A DNA stretch of 49,249 nt from Butyrivibrio sp. LB2008 (GCF_000621565.1 NZ_KK211307.1:1-49249), one strand, 5' to 3'; counted from the first letter of the stretch, positions 18,397-26,477 are shown. The notes: generated from the letters alone by a model not told the origin. Program-made: numbers and translations.

Positions 18397-19215
18397 TCAC
18401 TCGAGATTGAGCTTCTTGTTCATGATCTTTATGGTTGCAAAATAGCAGCCTACCAAAAGGATAAATAAGAAGATCAGGTTTGCGGGACACCACAGATCGC
18501 GAAGGTCCCACCACCAGGTGCCGCGTTTAGCTACGCATACTGCAGTGTTGTAATAAATGATTATAAGCGAAGCTATAGCAATACCTGTATAGCTAAGTGC
18601 AGTAATCCCGGTTTTGTGTTTTTTGCACAGGTGTCCAATACTCATGCAGAAGAAAAGAGCCATGAGCTGGGAGAAGAGCCCGAGAAAAAGCAAAAACAGG
18701 AGAGGAAAAAGTTCTTCTAAAAGTTCTGCTACTGCACTTAAGGTAATCGGTTCGAAAACAGGATCATAAAGTCTTGTGATAATGGTTTCTCCGATAAAGA
18801 AGATGGTGGTCGCTGAAATTACATAAATAACAGCCCATGCAAATATAACTATCATTTTGGAAGAAACAACTTCGGTGATACTTGAAGGAAGAGTAAATGA
18901 AAGATATCCCTGATTCGAGTATAAAGTCTTGTGGTAGTATTTGATCATATATATTGCTGCAATTGTAGCTATAGCCGAAAGTATTAAAAAGAATACAAAT
19001 GACATATTAGACAGTGAATAATAAAGATCAGGCAGGTTATCACTGTTTACCTGAATTGTATTTGCGTCTACTTCGACTGAATTGGCATAATATAATTTTT
19101 CCATAATGGCGTGAGTAATTAAGCCTATGATCTCCGGTATGAATAAAAGTGTTATTATTGCAAGCATTGCCGGACTGGTTTTTTTAAAGTCATATGCGAT
19201 TAGTTTTTTTAACAT
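18397..19215 (-). CDS. ABC-2 type membrane permease (copy A)
   Basis: A 272-aa integral membrane protein with about six hydrophobic helices. It begins MLKKLIAYDFKKTSPAML and contains the motif YSNQGYLSFTLPSS and a C-terminal KIMNKKLNLE. The gene at 20340-21068 shares all of these, so the two are paralogues. It follows the ATPase gene with a 7-bp overlap and a GGGAGG ribosome binding site, so it should form the channel of that transporter. Such YtrA-linked ABC systems often relate to cell-envelope stress or peptide antibiotics. The substrate here is unknown. Confidence 0.8.
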   Translation of the reverse strand: MLKKLIAYDFKKTSPAMLAIITLLFIPEIIGLITHAIMEKLYYANSVEVDANTIQVNSDNLPDLYYSLSNMSFVFFLILSAIATIAAIYMIKYYHKTLYSNQGYLSFTLPSSITEVVSSKMIVIFAWAVIYVISATTIFFIGETIITRLYDPVFEPITLSAVAELLEELFPLLFLLFLGLFSQLMALFFCMSIGHLCKKHKTGITALSYTGIAIASLIIIYYNTAVCVAKRGTWWWDLRDLWCPANLIFLFILLVGCYFATIKIMNKKLNLE

Positions 19216-19907
19216 CTGTATACCTCCCTGAATAATTCATCAACAGACTTACCGTGTTCAGCCCTTATGTCATCAACCGACTTGAAGAGTTTGATACTAC
19301 CGTCCTGTAAAAAGATGGCTTCATCCAGCACCGGTTCTATGTCGCTGATAAGGTGAGTAGCGATGATCAAGGAAGCAGATGAATCGAAGTTACTTATGAT
19401 AGTACGTAAAATATAATCTCTGGCAGCAGGATCCACACCGGCGATAGGCTCGTCGAGAATGTAGAGCTTAGCCCTGCGGCTCATTACAAGCATAAGCTGG
19501 ACTTTTTCTTTGTTTCCTTTTGAAAGAGTCTTGAGCTTACTCTTTGGATCTATCTTGAGGCTTGCGAGCATCTCATTAGCCCTGTTTTCATCAAAGTCGT
19601 CATAAAAATATTTGAACATTGCAACAACGGCTTCTACCTTCATATCTTCATCAAGGTAGGTCTTGTCGGGAAGATAGGATACGACTGCTTTACTCTTTGG
19701 TCCTACCGGGTTATCGTCGATAAGAACTGTTCCGCTATCGGGCTGTAACAGTCCGCAAAGTATCTTGATAAGTGTTGTTTTTCCGCTTCCGTTTGGCCCA
19801 AGAAGCCCTATAATGTGCCCCGGAGCGATGCTAAGAGTTACATCGTTAAGGGCTTGGGTTTTGTCATATTTTTTTGATACTCCCTGTATTTCTAAAAGAT
19901 TACTCAT
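19209..19907 (-). CDS. ABC transporter ATP-binding protein
   Basis: A 232-aa ATPase with Walker A GLLGPNGSGKTTL, a divergent signature LSKGNKEKVQLM in place of LSGGQ, Walker B LYILDEP with the D-loop AGVDPAARD, and the switch His in ATHLI. The LSKG signature is common in the YtrB/BcrA-like subfamily. It sits between the GntR regulator and permease A and overlaps the latter. GAAGGAG precedes the ATG. Confidence 0.93.
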   Translation of the reverse strand: MSNLLEIQGVSKKYDKTQALNDVTLSIAPGHIIGLLGPNGSGKTTLIKILCGLLQPDSGTVLIDDNPVGPKSKAVVSYLPDKTYLDEDMKVEAVVAMFKYFYDDFDENRANEMLASLKIDPKSKLKTLSKGNKEKVQLMLVMSRRAKLYILDEPIAGVDPAARDYILRTIISNFDSSASLIIATHLISDIEPVLDEAIFLQDGSIKLFKSVDDIRAEHGKSVDELFREVYRC

Positions 19908-19931
19908 ACTTTTCTCCTTCTTTCTCCAAAA

Positions 19932-20294
19932 TTATTTTTCTACGTGCTGTTCAACCAGCTGTATGATCTCTTTCCCGGTAAATCCGAGTTTTCCCATGTT
20001 CTTGAAGAATTCTTCGATCTGCACATCTACAAGTGACTTTCGAAGTTCTTTTATTAAATTATCATCGTTTGTAATAAAACGACCGCTGGTCCTTTCTGAG
20101 TGAACCAGTCCCGTCGATTCAAAATCACTGAGCGCTTTTTGCATTGTGTTGGGATTAACGCCTGCTTCAGCAGCAAGGTCACGAACACTTGGCAATTTAT
20201 CGCCCGGTTTATAAACGCCTGTAATAATATCAATCTGGAGATGCTCAATAATCTGAACAAAAATAGGTCTGTCCGAATTAAGATTCCATGGCAT
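19932..20294 (-). CDS. GntR-family (YtrA-like) transcriptional regulator
   Basis: About 120 aa, the short YtrA class: an N-terminal winged helix (DRPIFVQIIEHLQIDIITG, KLPSVRDLAAEAGVNPNTMQ, RTSGRFITND) and a ~45-residue C-terminal dimerisation tail. It probably represses its own ABC operon and responds to an envelope signal. The start at 20294 gives the canonical MPWNLNSDRPIF beginning and has AAAGGAA upstream. An upstream in-frame start at 20339 would include atypical residues. It lies between the two permease copies. Confidence 0.9.
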   Translation of the reverse strand: MPWNLNSDRPIFVQIIEHLQIDIITGVYKPGDKLPSVRDLAAEAGVNPNTMQKALSDFESTGLVHSERTSGRFITNDDNLIKELRKSLVDVQIEEFFKNMGKLGFTGKEIIQLVEQHVEK

Positions 20295-20339
20295 AGTGAG
20301 CGGTTCCTTTCTATAAAAATATTTTTTATCTATAATCAA

Positions 20340-21068
20340 TCATTCAAGATTAAGCTTTTTATTTGTAATGAATATTGATGCGGCGCATGAGAATGCTGTC
20401 AATGCAATCGCGCAGAGCACAGTGGGAAGGCAGAATACATCTTCCCATTCCCAATATCCATCATTACCGCCTCGCCAGATATAGTTGTGTGAAAAGTTAT
20501 AGAAAAATATATACAGCGAAGCGAAGCCTATAACCATATAGCACAGTGTTGCACATGTTTTTTTGTGCTTTTTACAGATCTGACCAAGGCTTATGCAGAA
20601 GAAGAGTGCCATAAGCTGTGAAATGATATAAAGTGAAAAGGCCAAAAAATTATATATACTCATCGCTAATTGATTAAGGGCTCTGTTGTGCTCAGGGTTA
20701 AGGTCAAACAATGCATCCGGATAACTTAGCATAAATGAGATAAGTATTGATAAAATAAAAAGTATTATCCATATGCAGGTAACTATCATTTTCGATACAA
20801 CAACATTTGTTTTAGTTGTTGGAAGAGTAAATGAAAGATACCCCTGTGAAGAGTACAAACTCTTGGAGTAGTACTTGAGAATATATATTGTTGCTATCAT
20901 GCTAAGTGATGCAATTGCCATTAAATGAAATAACGCTATTACTGTATCATCGGGAAAATGTTTAACATGTATGCCAATCGGAATACCCATTAGCATATTT
21001 ACAAGGCATATCATGGTCATTGTCGCCTTTGTGTTTTTAAAATCTTGTACAATAAGTTTTTTTAACAT
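20340..21068 (-). CDS. ABC-2 type membrane permease (copy B)
   Basis: A 242-aa paralogue of the permease at 18397-19215. It shares MLKKLIVQDFKNT, the YSSQGYLSFTLPTTKTNVVVSKMIV segment (shown here in two overlapping recognisable parts), a CKKHKKTCATL loop and the C-terminal ITNKKLNLE. No ATPase of its own precedes it. Upstream lies only the remnant of a second GntR gene, so this copy looks like the surviving part of a duplicated GntR-ATPase-permease unit. It may now pair with the single ATPase as a heterodimer. AAAGG ribosome binding site upstream. Confidence 0.78.
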   Translation of the reverse strand: MLKKLIVQDFKNTKATMTMICLVNMLMGIPIGIHVKHFPDDTVIALFHLMAIASLSMIATIYILKYYSKSLYSSQGYLSFTLPTTKTNVVVSKMIVTCIWIILFILSILISFMLSYPDALFDLNPEHNRALNQLAMSIYNFLAFSLYIISQLMALFFCISLGQICKKHKKTCATLCYMVIGFASLYIFFYNFSHNYIWRGGNDGYWEWEDVFCLPTVLCAIALTAFSCAASIFITNKKLNLE

Positions 21069-21082
21069 CTGAAAAACCTTTC

Positions 21083-21271
21083 TTATAAAATATTGCTTGT
21101 GTTATTTACTGTGTATTGCTTAACCAGTTGTACAATCTCAGCGCCTGTAAATCCGAGCTTTTCCATGCTTCTAAAGAATTTTTCTATCTGAACATCTACA
21201 AGTGGTTTTCTTGGTCTCTTGATCATATTCCTGTCCTCCGTAATAAATTGTCCTTATGTTCTGTCTGTGAA
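21083..21271 (-). pseudogene. Decayed C-terminal fragment of a second YtrA-like GntR regulator
   Basis: Read on the minus strand, 21271 down to 21083 gives FTDRT, a TAA stop (21256-21254), then GQFITEDRNMIKRPRKPL and VDVQIEKFFRSMEKLGFTG. This aligns throughout with ERTSGRFITNDDNLIKELRK and VDVQIEEFFKNMGKLGFTG of the intact regulator at 19932-20294. The whole helix-turn-helix half is missing. A 47-codon frame from ATG 21226 remains open with a ribosome-site-like GGAGGAC in front, so a small dimerisation-only peptide could still be made. Confidence 0.8.
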
Positions 21272-21279
21272 AAAATATC

Positions 21280-21317
21280 TTGTACCATTGTACTAATCAC
21301 TTAATACAGTAATACAA
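21280..21317. promoter_or_regulatory. Imperfect 38-bp dyad, candidate GntR operator
   Basis: The segment begins TTGTACCATTGTACTAA and ends TTAATACAGTAATACAA. Its halves match as inverted repeats at most positions (TTGTA/TACAA, TGTA/TACA, TAA/TTA). It lies just upstream of the GntR remnant and divergent from the gene at 21417, where the operator of a YtrA-type regulator would be expected. Confidence 0.45.
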
Positions 21318-21416
21318 TAACGCCTGTGATAAAATTTGTCAACAGGTTATACTTTTTTTGTTACGGACAATATAGTATTATCAAGGAAGTAATTGAAATT
21401 ATGGAGGAAAAAGAAA

Positions 21417-21707
21417 ATGGGAATCAATTCAATAGATGCAGAGGATGATCAGTTTGCATATCGTTATGATACACAGCTTTTGATAGACAGACGCGATAAA
21501 GATCTTGATGAGGATGAGATTGCTGATTATATTACGGAGCACTTTGAAGGAAACAGCCTGATCGCTGCAGGAGATGAGGATCTTATTAAGATTCATTTTC
21601 ATACAAATGAACCTTGGAAGATTCTTGAGTATTGCAATACTGTAGGCGAGATCTATGATATCGTTGTTGAAGATATGATCAGACAGGCCAACGGGCAGCA
21701 GGGGTGA
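21417..21707 (+). CDS. Small protein resembling the C-terminal domain of FakA/DAK-like fatty acid kinase
   Basis: A 96-aa soluble protein. The sequence FAYRYDTQLLIDRRDKDLDE, then LIAAGDEDLIKIHFHTNEPW and GEIYDIVVEDMIRQ, follows the C-terminal part of FakA-type (YloV) proteins, which normally have YDTEFLL, VVGDEDLIKVHVHTN and KIENM motifs. The N-terminal Dha kinase domain is absent. It may be a stand-alone partner or a trimmed remnant that has kept a good start: GGAGGA (21403-21408) lies 8 nt before ATG 21417. An upstream TTG at 21393 is less likely. Confidence 0.7.
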   Translation: MGINSIDAEDDQFAYRYDTQLLIDRRDKDLDEDEIADYITEHFEGNSLIAAGDEDLIKIHFHTNEPWKILEYCNTVGEIYDIVVEDMIRQANGQQG

Positions 21708-21786
21708 GATTGCTAGGGAAGCAGTAACATATGCTGAAAGCTTTTTTTATAGCAATGACCAATGAAATGATTTCCGGGAGAGCAGT

Positions 21787-22218
21787 GTGAAGAGCGAATA
21801 TAAGACTAAACCAAGAAATCTTATCATAGAATATCTGAAGGATAATGCGGATACCAGGTTCACGGCAAGAGACATCCTTAACGCGGTCAAGGATAATGGC
21901 GACGGTCTCGACAGATCTACAGTTTATCGTAATCTTGAGAGGCTTAGCAAGGAAGGCAAGCTTGTCAAATACAAGGAAGCCGATGTAAATGCTACATGCT
22001 ATCAGTACTCTGAGGAGCACGAATCATGCTGTGAGCACATGCACGCCCAGTGCTCGGTGTGCGGGAAAATTTATCATCTTGATAACAGTATGTTCAAGAG
22101 TGCAGCCAAAAAGATGATGGATGAATATGGAATTGAGATTGATTACGGTAAGAGCGTGATCATATGTATTTGTGATGAATGCAGAAACGCAGGTATGTCA
22201 GAGAACTTGCAATCTTGA
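21787..22218 (+). CDS. Fur-family metal-dependent regulator
   Basis: 143 aa. Residues ~1-75 form the winged helix with the recognition segment DGLDRSTVYRNLERLSKEGK. Two CxxC pairs (CSVCGK, CICDEC) form the structural Zn site. The loop EEHESCCEHMHAQC is His/Cys-rich and could bind the sensing metal. Zur or PerR roles are both possible, and the many Cys/His ligands favour Zn sensing, by inference. Translation starts at GTG 21787 with GGGAG upstream. A G3E GTPase pair at 28940-30999, a frequent Zur target, is in the same window. Confidence 0.9.
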   Translation: MKSEYKTKPRNLIIEYLKDNADTRFTARDILNAVKDNGDGLDRSTVYRNLERLSKEGKLVKYKEADVNATCYQYSEEHESCCEHMHAQCSVCGKIYHLDNSMFKSAAKKMMDEYGIEIDYGKSVIICICDECRNAGMSENLQS

Positions 22219-22327
22219 ATCAAAGATTCAAGATGTTCGCAAACAGGCCATTGAAGTTGGCTTCGCCGAAGGGCCTGTTTGCCTCCTGTATCATGTTCTC
22301 ACGAAATCCGCAACCGGTGCGGATTTC
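22212..22327. repeat. Three consecutive perfect hairpins after the Fur gene
   Basis: Hairpin 1 is ATCTTGAATC/GATTCAAGAT (22212-22234, 3-nt loop; it overlaps the end of the fur coding region). Hairpin 2 is GCAAACAGGCC/GGCCTGTTTGC (22239-22249 with 22272-22282) and holds an inner CTTCG/CGAAG helix. Hairpin 3 is GAAATCCGCA/TGCGGATTTC (22303-22327). None is followed by a T-tract, so they are not ordinary terminators. The remaining gap to 22463 shows no gene. Confidence 0.75.
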
Positions 22328-22463
22328 TGTAATTTCATTTAAGATGTCATATATACTTAATTTGGCTCTTTCGGTATATTGAATTATGAAATCAATAAAT
22401 CGGAGTTTGTTGCGATAATTATATTCCAGGATATCTTTCTACTAAGGAGCAATATAAAGGACT

Positions 22464-22808
22464 ATGGAAACATTACGTAAGGTATCAAAAATCATAGATA
22501 TATTTGTGTTTATAGCGACTACTCTGGCTATTGCAGGTGTGTTCTATGAAGGAATGACTTTGAAATGGTATGGCATAGTGGGAATACTTGTGATTTGTAT
22601 GGATTATTCTTTTATGCCAGCAACTATCATACACCTTATCGTGGATAGAAAAGAAAAAATGATATGGTTCCATGTATTTTCTATGGTTATTATTTTGATA
22701 GCCATAGTAATGAAGATAGCTGGAATAGATTATCCAGCAATTACTCTTGTCTTGTGGTATTTCTACATATGGTTCCTATACGGAGCGTTAATAATAAAAT
22801 CGTTTTAG
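22464..22808 (+). CDS. Small membrane protein of unknown function
   Basis: 114 aa with four predicted membrane helices (IDIFVFIATTLAIAGVF, WYGIVGILVICMDYSF, WFHVFSMVIILIAIVMKIAG, ITLVLWYFYIWFLYGALII) and short loops. Only the loop HLIVDRKEKMIW is clearly charged. No family recognised. AAAGGAC lies upstream of the ATG. It stands alone between the hairpin cluster and the GNAT-SAP gene. Confidence 0.65.
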   Translation: METLRKVSKIIDIFVFIATTLAIAGVFYEGMTLKWYGIVGILVICMDYSFMPATIIHLIVDRKEKMIWFHVFSMVIILIAIVMKIAGIDYPAITLVLWYFYIWFLYGALIIKSF

Positions 22809-22867
22809 CAGTCAAAAAAATAACCTTCCAGTATAATGGATGAAGTTTGATACAGGGAGAAGAAGGT

Positions 22868-22963
22868 TTGAACGAATCAGAGCTTCCGGGTTCTTGGCAA
22901 ACGCAGACCGGAGTTTGTCATGCCATATATTACACAGTTACAGAAAATGTCAGAGACAGATAG
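22868..22963 (+). CDS. Possible 31-aa peptide
   Basis: A TTG-started frame reading LNESELPGSWQTQTGVCHAI and then YYTVTENVRDR, preceded by GGGAGAAGAAGG. The spacing is good for translation, and the composition looks protein-like rather than random. I do not recognise a family. It may equally be the stub of a lost gene. The following 69 bases contain a GCTTAG/CTAAGC inverted repeat before the next start. Confidence 0.3.
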   Translation: MNESELPGSWQTQTGVCHAIYYTVTENVRDR

Positions 22964-23032
22964 TAACCGCGTAGTAAGGATACATTGCTTAGGTGCAATT
23001 AAAGCAACTAAGCGGGATTAGCGGAGGATATT

Positions 23033-24184
23033 ATGCTAAAAGATTATGAAATAGATAAACCAATTCTTGAAACGGACAGATTGATCATTCGTGTGCTTAA
23101 CGAAAATGATGTTCCGGATTTAAGAGAGTGGCTTGGGCGAGATGAAATCTATACATATTGGGGAAGAAAAGCAAGTAAGAATGAGAAAAATCCTGAACTT
23201 ATGTTTATTGACGCCCGCCCTTGGGTAAAAAGAAAACCTTCGCCTGATTTTAATTGGGGAATTGTATTGAAAGAATCCAATAAAGTGGTAGGCATGATTG
23301 AGGTATTTAATATCCAAAATGCCAGAATGGGTGATATAGGGTACAGAATTAGTCCTGAGTACTGGAATATGGGAATTACTACAGAAGCTTTAAAGGAAGT
23401 GCTACGGTTTATATTTGAGAACACTGAATTAGAACGTTTGAATGGGAATGCAGATGTAAGAAACATTGCATCAAATAAGGTTATGGAAAAATGTGGCTTT
23501 ATAAAAGAGGGGACCGTTCGCCAAGGAAAAATGGTTTCCGTTTATTGTGACTATAATATTTATGGCTTGCTCAGAGAGGATTGGAAGATATTGGAGGACA
23601 GTATGTCTGAAAGACCAACACTAACATTGGGATTAAAGAGACAAGATTTTCTTGAATATTATTACCTGAAGGAAGAACTTGTAAAGTTCTGCCACGATAA
23701 CGGGTTGCCTGCTTCCGGCGGAAAACAAGAGCTTACTGAGAGGATTGCATACTATCTTGATACGGGAAAAATCAAGAATTCATCGGGGACAACATCTACT
23801 AAAAGAAAGGCAAAGATAACTACTATAACAGAGGCCAGTAAAATTGAAGAGAACATTATTTGTTCGGAGGTTCATAGAGCCTTTTTCAAGAGCAAAATAG
23901 GGGAGTCATTTTCTTTCAATGTGAAATTTCAAAAATGGCTCAAAGCGAATTCCGGGAAAACATATGGTGATGCCATTGATGCTTATTATGAGATTAAAAG
24001 AACAGCAAAGCAGGGGCAGACCGTTATTGGAAAGCAGTTTGAGTATAATACCTATATTAGGGATTTTTTTGCAGATAACAAAGGTGCTTCGCTGGATGAT
24101 GCTATAAGATGCTGGAAGTATAAGAAAAGCCTCAAAGGTCAAAACAAATATGAGAGATCTGATCTTAAAGTGTTGGAACAGTAA
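23033..24184 (+). CDS. GNAT acetyltransferase fused to SAP domain and DUF6434-like region
   Basis: 383 aa in three parts. Residues ~10-185 are a RimJ/RimL-like GNAT fold (ETDRLIIRVLNENDV, GMIEVFNIQNARMGDIGYRI, ASNKVMEKCGFIKEGTVRQG) that should N-acetylate a protein or small molecule with acetyl-CoA. Residues ~198-245 are a SAP motif (YYLKEELVKFCHDNGLPASG, then KQELTERIAYYLDTG). Residues ~285-383 match the DUF6434-like tail (FKSKIGESFSFNVKFQKWLK). The joint near residue 193 (LEDSMSERPTLTLGL) looks like the start of a formerly separate SAP protein. GCGGAGG precedes the ATG. Confidence 0.8.
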   Translation: MLKDYEIDKPILETDRLIIRVLNENDVPDLREWLGRDEIYTYWGRKASKNEKNPELMFIDARPWVKRKPSPDFNWGIVLKESNKVVGMIEVFNIQNARMGDIGYRISPEYWNMGITTEALKEVLRFIFENTELERLNGNADVRNIASNKVMEKCGFIKEGTVRQGKMVSVYCDYNIYGLLREDWKILEDSMSERPTLTLGLKRQDFLEYYYLKEELVKFCHDNGLPASGGKQELTERIAYYLDTGKIKNSSGTTSTKRKAKITTITEASKIEENIICSEVHRAFFKSKIGESFSFNVKFQKWLKANSGKTYGDAIDAYYEIKRTAKQGQTVIGKQFEYNTYIRDFFADNKGASLDDAIRCWKYKKSLKGQNKYERSDLKVLEQ

Positions 24185-24198
24185 ATAGTAACGTGAAC

Positions 24199-24275
24199 AA
24201 TCGGTGTAAGACCAAACAAAAAAACAGACTTCATATATCCTAAATCTGTCCTTTTGTTTGGGCTTCAGACCGATT
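24199..24275. repeat. Long imperfect inverted repeat between the SAP gene and the IS
   Basis: AATCGGT (24199) pairs with ACCGATT (24269-24275). Inside, CCAAACAAAA pairs with TTTTGTTTGG and ACAGA with TCTGT, giving a ~77-nt hairpin. It follows the GNAT-SAP stop by 14 bp and may act as a terminator for that gene. The segment 24276-24454 also holds a short AAGCCTT/AAGGCTT hairpin at 24410-24429 and no gene. Confidence 0.6.
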
Positions 24276-24454
24276 TTCATCAGAGTGAACTAAGTCGCGT
24301 CCGGGTGGCTGTGGAATTTCAATCTGCCACTATCTATACAAATCTTATCATTGTTTCCGGCTAAAAGACATCAATCATTCTCAAATACAGTCTTTATTCC
24401 ACGCAAAATAAGCCTTCGTGAAAAGGCTTGTCTATCGATATGAGATCCATTTAT

Positions 24455-25606
24455 TCAACAGAGCATATATCTGCCGTCCATGCGAAAAGTGATGAGAGGT
24501 TCACCACATTTGGAACATTTGCAAATGTCATGGTTGTAAAGAATCTTGATCTTTTCAGCAGTTGTCTTGCCTCTGAGCTTGGAAAGATATTGCTCGCATC
24601 CAAGAAGATTCCTGCATAGAGTCATTTTCTGTGCTTTGCATCTGCAGGCAAGTAACCCATAGTAGCGTATTCTTATAAATCCTTTTGGGAGTATGTGCAG
24701 CAGAAAGCGAGACACAAACTTTTCTCCTGAGATAGTCATAGGCCTGTACTTGCCATCTACACGGTAGTCCTTTGCCGCGAAGGTTACATTCTCAGAATCT
24801 ATACTCAGAATTCGACTGTTGCTTATAGCAATTCTGTGAGTATATTTCCCCAGGTATTTAAATACTTCCTGTGCTCCTTTGAATGTCCGCTTGGAATATA
24901 CAACCCAATCCATAGCGTAGAGCTTATCAAGAAGACTTTTGAACTCAAAGGTATTCCTTAGCTTTTCTGCGCCACCGGTATAAGACAGCTTCTCGGACTC
25001 ATAAAGGTATTTAAGTTCTTCCAGATAGTATCTTTTGAAGACGGCAGACATAACCTTAGCTGGCAGGAAGAATTTATTTCCTTTGTCCTTCCAATGATTC
25101 CTGTCATCAAGCCCGCCTCCTAGAACTATCGTATGAATATGCGGATGATAGTTAAGTTTGGATCCCCATGTATGAAGAATGCAGATGTAGCCTATCTTTG
25201 CGCCAAAGTGCTTTGTGTCTTTGGAAAGCTCTGACAGAGTTTTATTAGTTGCATGGTAAAGCGCATCATAAAGAAGCTTCTGATTGGCATAGATCAGAGG
25301 ATACAAAAGTCCCGGCACAGTAAATACAGTATGAAAGTATGGTGCATCCAATACGTCTTCACGCCTTAAGTCTATCCACTCATCCACCTCCATTGCCTGG
25401 CACATAGGGCAGTGCCTGTTCTTGCAGGAGTTGTAATGTATAAACTTTGAATGACAGGATTCACACTCACTTACATGTGCACCCATTTCAGCAGTGCGGC
25501 ATGATCTTATACACTGGATTGCTTTGAACTGTTCATCAGAAAACGATCTGTCAGCGACCATTGGCAGGAACTGCTCAAATACATCCTGTATGGTCACGTT
25601 ATTCAT
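24455..25606 (-). CDS. IS91-family transposase (Y-transposase with N-terminal zinc ribbon)
   Basis: About 383 aa. An N-terminal zinc-binding domain has paired Cys/His (SECESCHSKFIHYNSCKNRH, CPMCQ). The HUH motif is HPHIHTIVLGGGL near residue 157, and Tyr residues follow in the helix containing FKYLGKYTHRIAIS. The enzyme should nick and transfer single-stranded DNA in rolling-circle transposition. It appears full length, with the last residues CGEPLITFRMDGRYMLC. I start at ATG 25606, which overlaps the end of the integrase by 8 bp with GGGG just upstream. Upstream in-frame ATGs at 25612 and 25621 are possible. Confidence 0.88.
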   Translation of the reverse strand: MNNVTIQDVFEQFLPMVADRSFSDEQFKAIQCIRSCRTAEMGAHVSECESCHSKFIHYNSCKNRHCPMCQAMEVDEWIDLRREDVLDAPYFHTVFTVPGLLYPLIYANQKLLYDALYHATNKTLSELSKDTKHFGAKIGYICILHTWGSKLNYHPHIHTIVLGGGLDDRNHWKDKGNKFFLPAKVMSAVFKRYYLEELKYLYESEKLSYTGGAEKLRNTFEFKSLLDKLYAMDWVVYSKRTFKGAQEVFKYLGKYTHRIAISNSRILSIDSENVTFAAKDYRVDGKYRPMTISGEKFVSRFLLHILPKGFIRIRYYGLLACRCKAQKMTLCRNLLGCEQYLSKLRGKTTAEKIKILYNHDICKCSKCGEPLITFRMDGRYMLC

Positions 25607-26477
25607 CCCCATTGTCCTCATTGTCTTTTGAAGTATCTTCCTCTATTGGAAGATCAAATGGACTCTTGACACCCATAATTGCTTTATTTGTCACATGAAC
25701 GTAAATGGCAGTGGAAGAAGCAGATTTGTGTCCTAACAGTGTCTGCACATACTCTCTAGGCGTTTCGTTTTCTATAAGATGGGTAGCAAAAGAATGGCGC
25801 AGGATATGAGGATGCACATCAATCCCGGCCTCTGCTCCAATTTTTTTTAACATGATCTCGATACCGCCAGTTTTTAAAGGTTTATGGGGCTTGCGAAGAG
25901 TAACAAATAGAGTGTCTCTTTCCTCCGGGCATTCACGCCAGTATTGCTTTAGAAGTTCAAGCGTCCGTTCTGAAAGAATGCTCCAATGATCACCATGATT
26001 TTTACTGTTGCGGACATGAATCTGCATAGTAGACATATATATGTCACCAGGAGCGAGCTTTACAACCTCACCTACCCTTAATCCAGACGAATAGATCAAT
26101 GCAATGATTGCTTTGTTTCGGGTATTTTTGGCGGTGTCCACAAGCTTTTCTATTTCAGAGCGGGTTAAGACTTGGGGGAGAGTCCATTCAAGCTTCATGC
26201 GTGGAACAATGTCATAGTTCCATGGCTGATGGAGTATATGTTTATAAAAAAATGTGAGCGCAGAATTAATACCATTGCAATATCCCGTAGTTTTACCATC
26301 CTTACGTTTCTCCAGGATATAGTCGCGGGCATTGTAAATGGTCAGTTCATCAATGTTTTCGCAATCATTCCATGCGATAAACTTGCTGATATGATACTCA
26401 TATATACTGCAGGTCCGAGGTGATAAGTTTCTGATAAAGCACTCCTCTTTGAGTTGCTTTCTAATTTCGTTATTCAT
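25599..26477 (-). CDS. Tyrosine recombinase / integrase accompanying the IS91-like transposase
   Basis: 292 aa with the full catalytic set: Arg in SSGLRVGEVVKL, HxLR in HPHILRHSFATHL, LLGHKS with His, and nucleophile Tyr in STAIYVHVTNK. The N-terminal SAM-like domain (CFIRNLSPRTCSIYEYHISK) is intact. It is clearly active-looking, unlike the recombinase homologue at 10607-11518. The ATG is preceded by GGAGGATT. Translation is coupled to the transposase. Related elements use such an integrase as an accessory or resolution factor, but its role here is inferred. Confidence 0.9.
   Translation of the reverse strand: MNNEIRKQLKEECFIRNLSPRTCSIYEYHISKFIAWNDCENIDELTIYNARDYILEKRKDGKTTGYCNGINSALTFFYKHILHQPWNYDIVPRMKLEWTLPQVLTRSEIEKLVDTAKNTRNKAIIALIYSSGLRVGEVVKLAPGDIYMSTMQIHVRNSKNHGDHWSILSERTLELLKQYWRECPEERDTLFVTLRKPHKPLKTGGIEIMLKKIGAEAGIDVHPHILRHSFATHLIENETPREYVQTLLGHKSASSTAIYVHVTNKAIMGVKSPFDLPIEEDTSKDNEDNGDE

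Larger units (their letters stand above)
24455..26477 (-). mobile_element. IS91-like insertion element with a companion tyrosine recombinase
   Basis: Two overlapping minus-strand genes, a tyrosine recombinase then a zinc-ribbon HUH-type transposase, form the coding part of an IS91-family element of the type that carries an accessory integrase. The outer ends cannot be fixed: IS91 elements lack terminal inverted repeats and target duplications. Hairpins at 24410-24429 and 26594-26667 are candidate end structures. The sequence CACTATCTA occurs near both (24337-24345 and 26652-26660 approximately). Confidence 0.75.
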
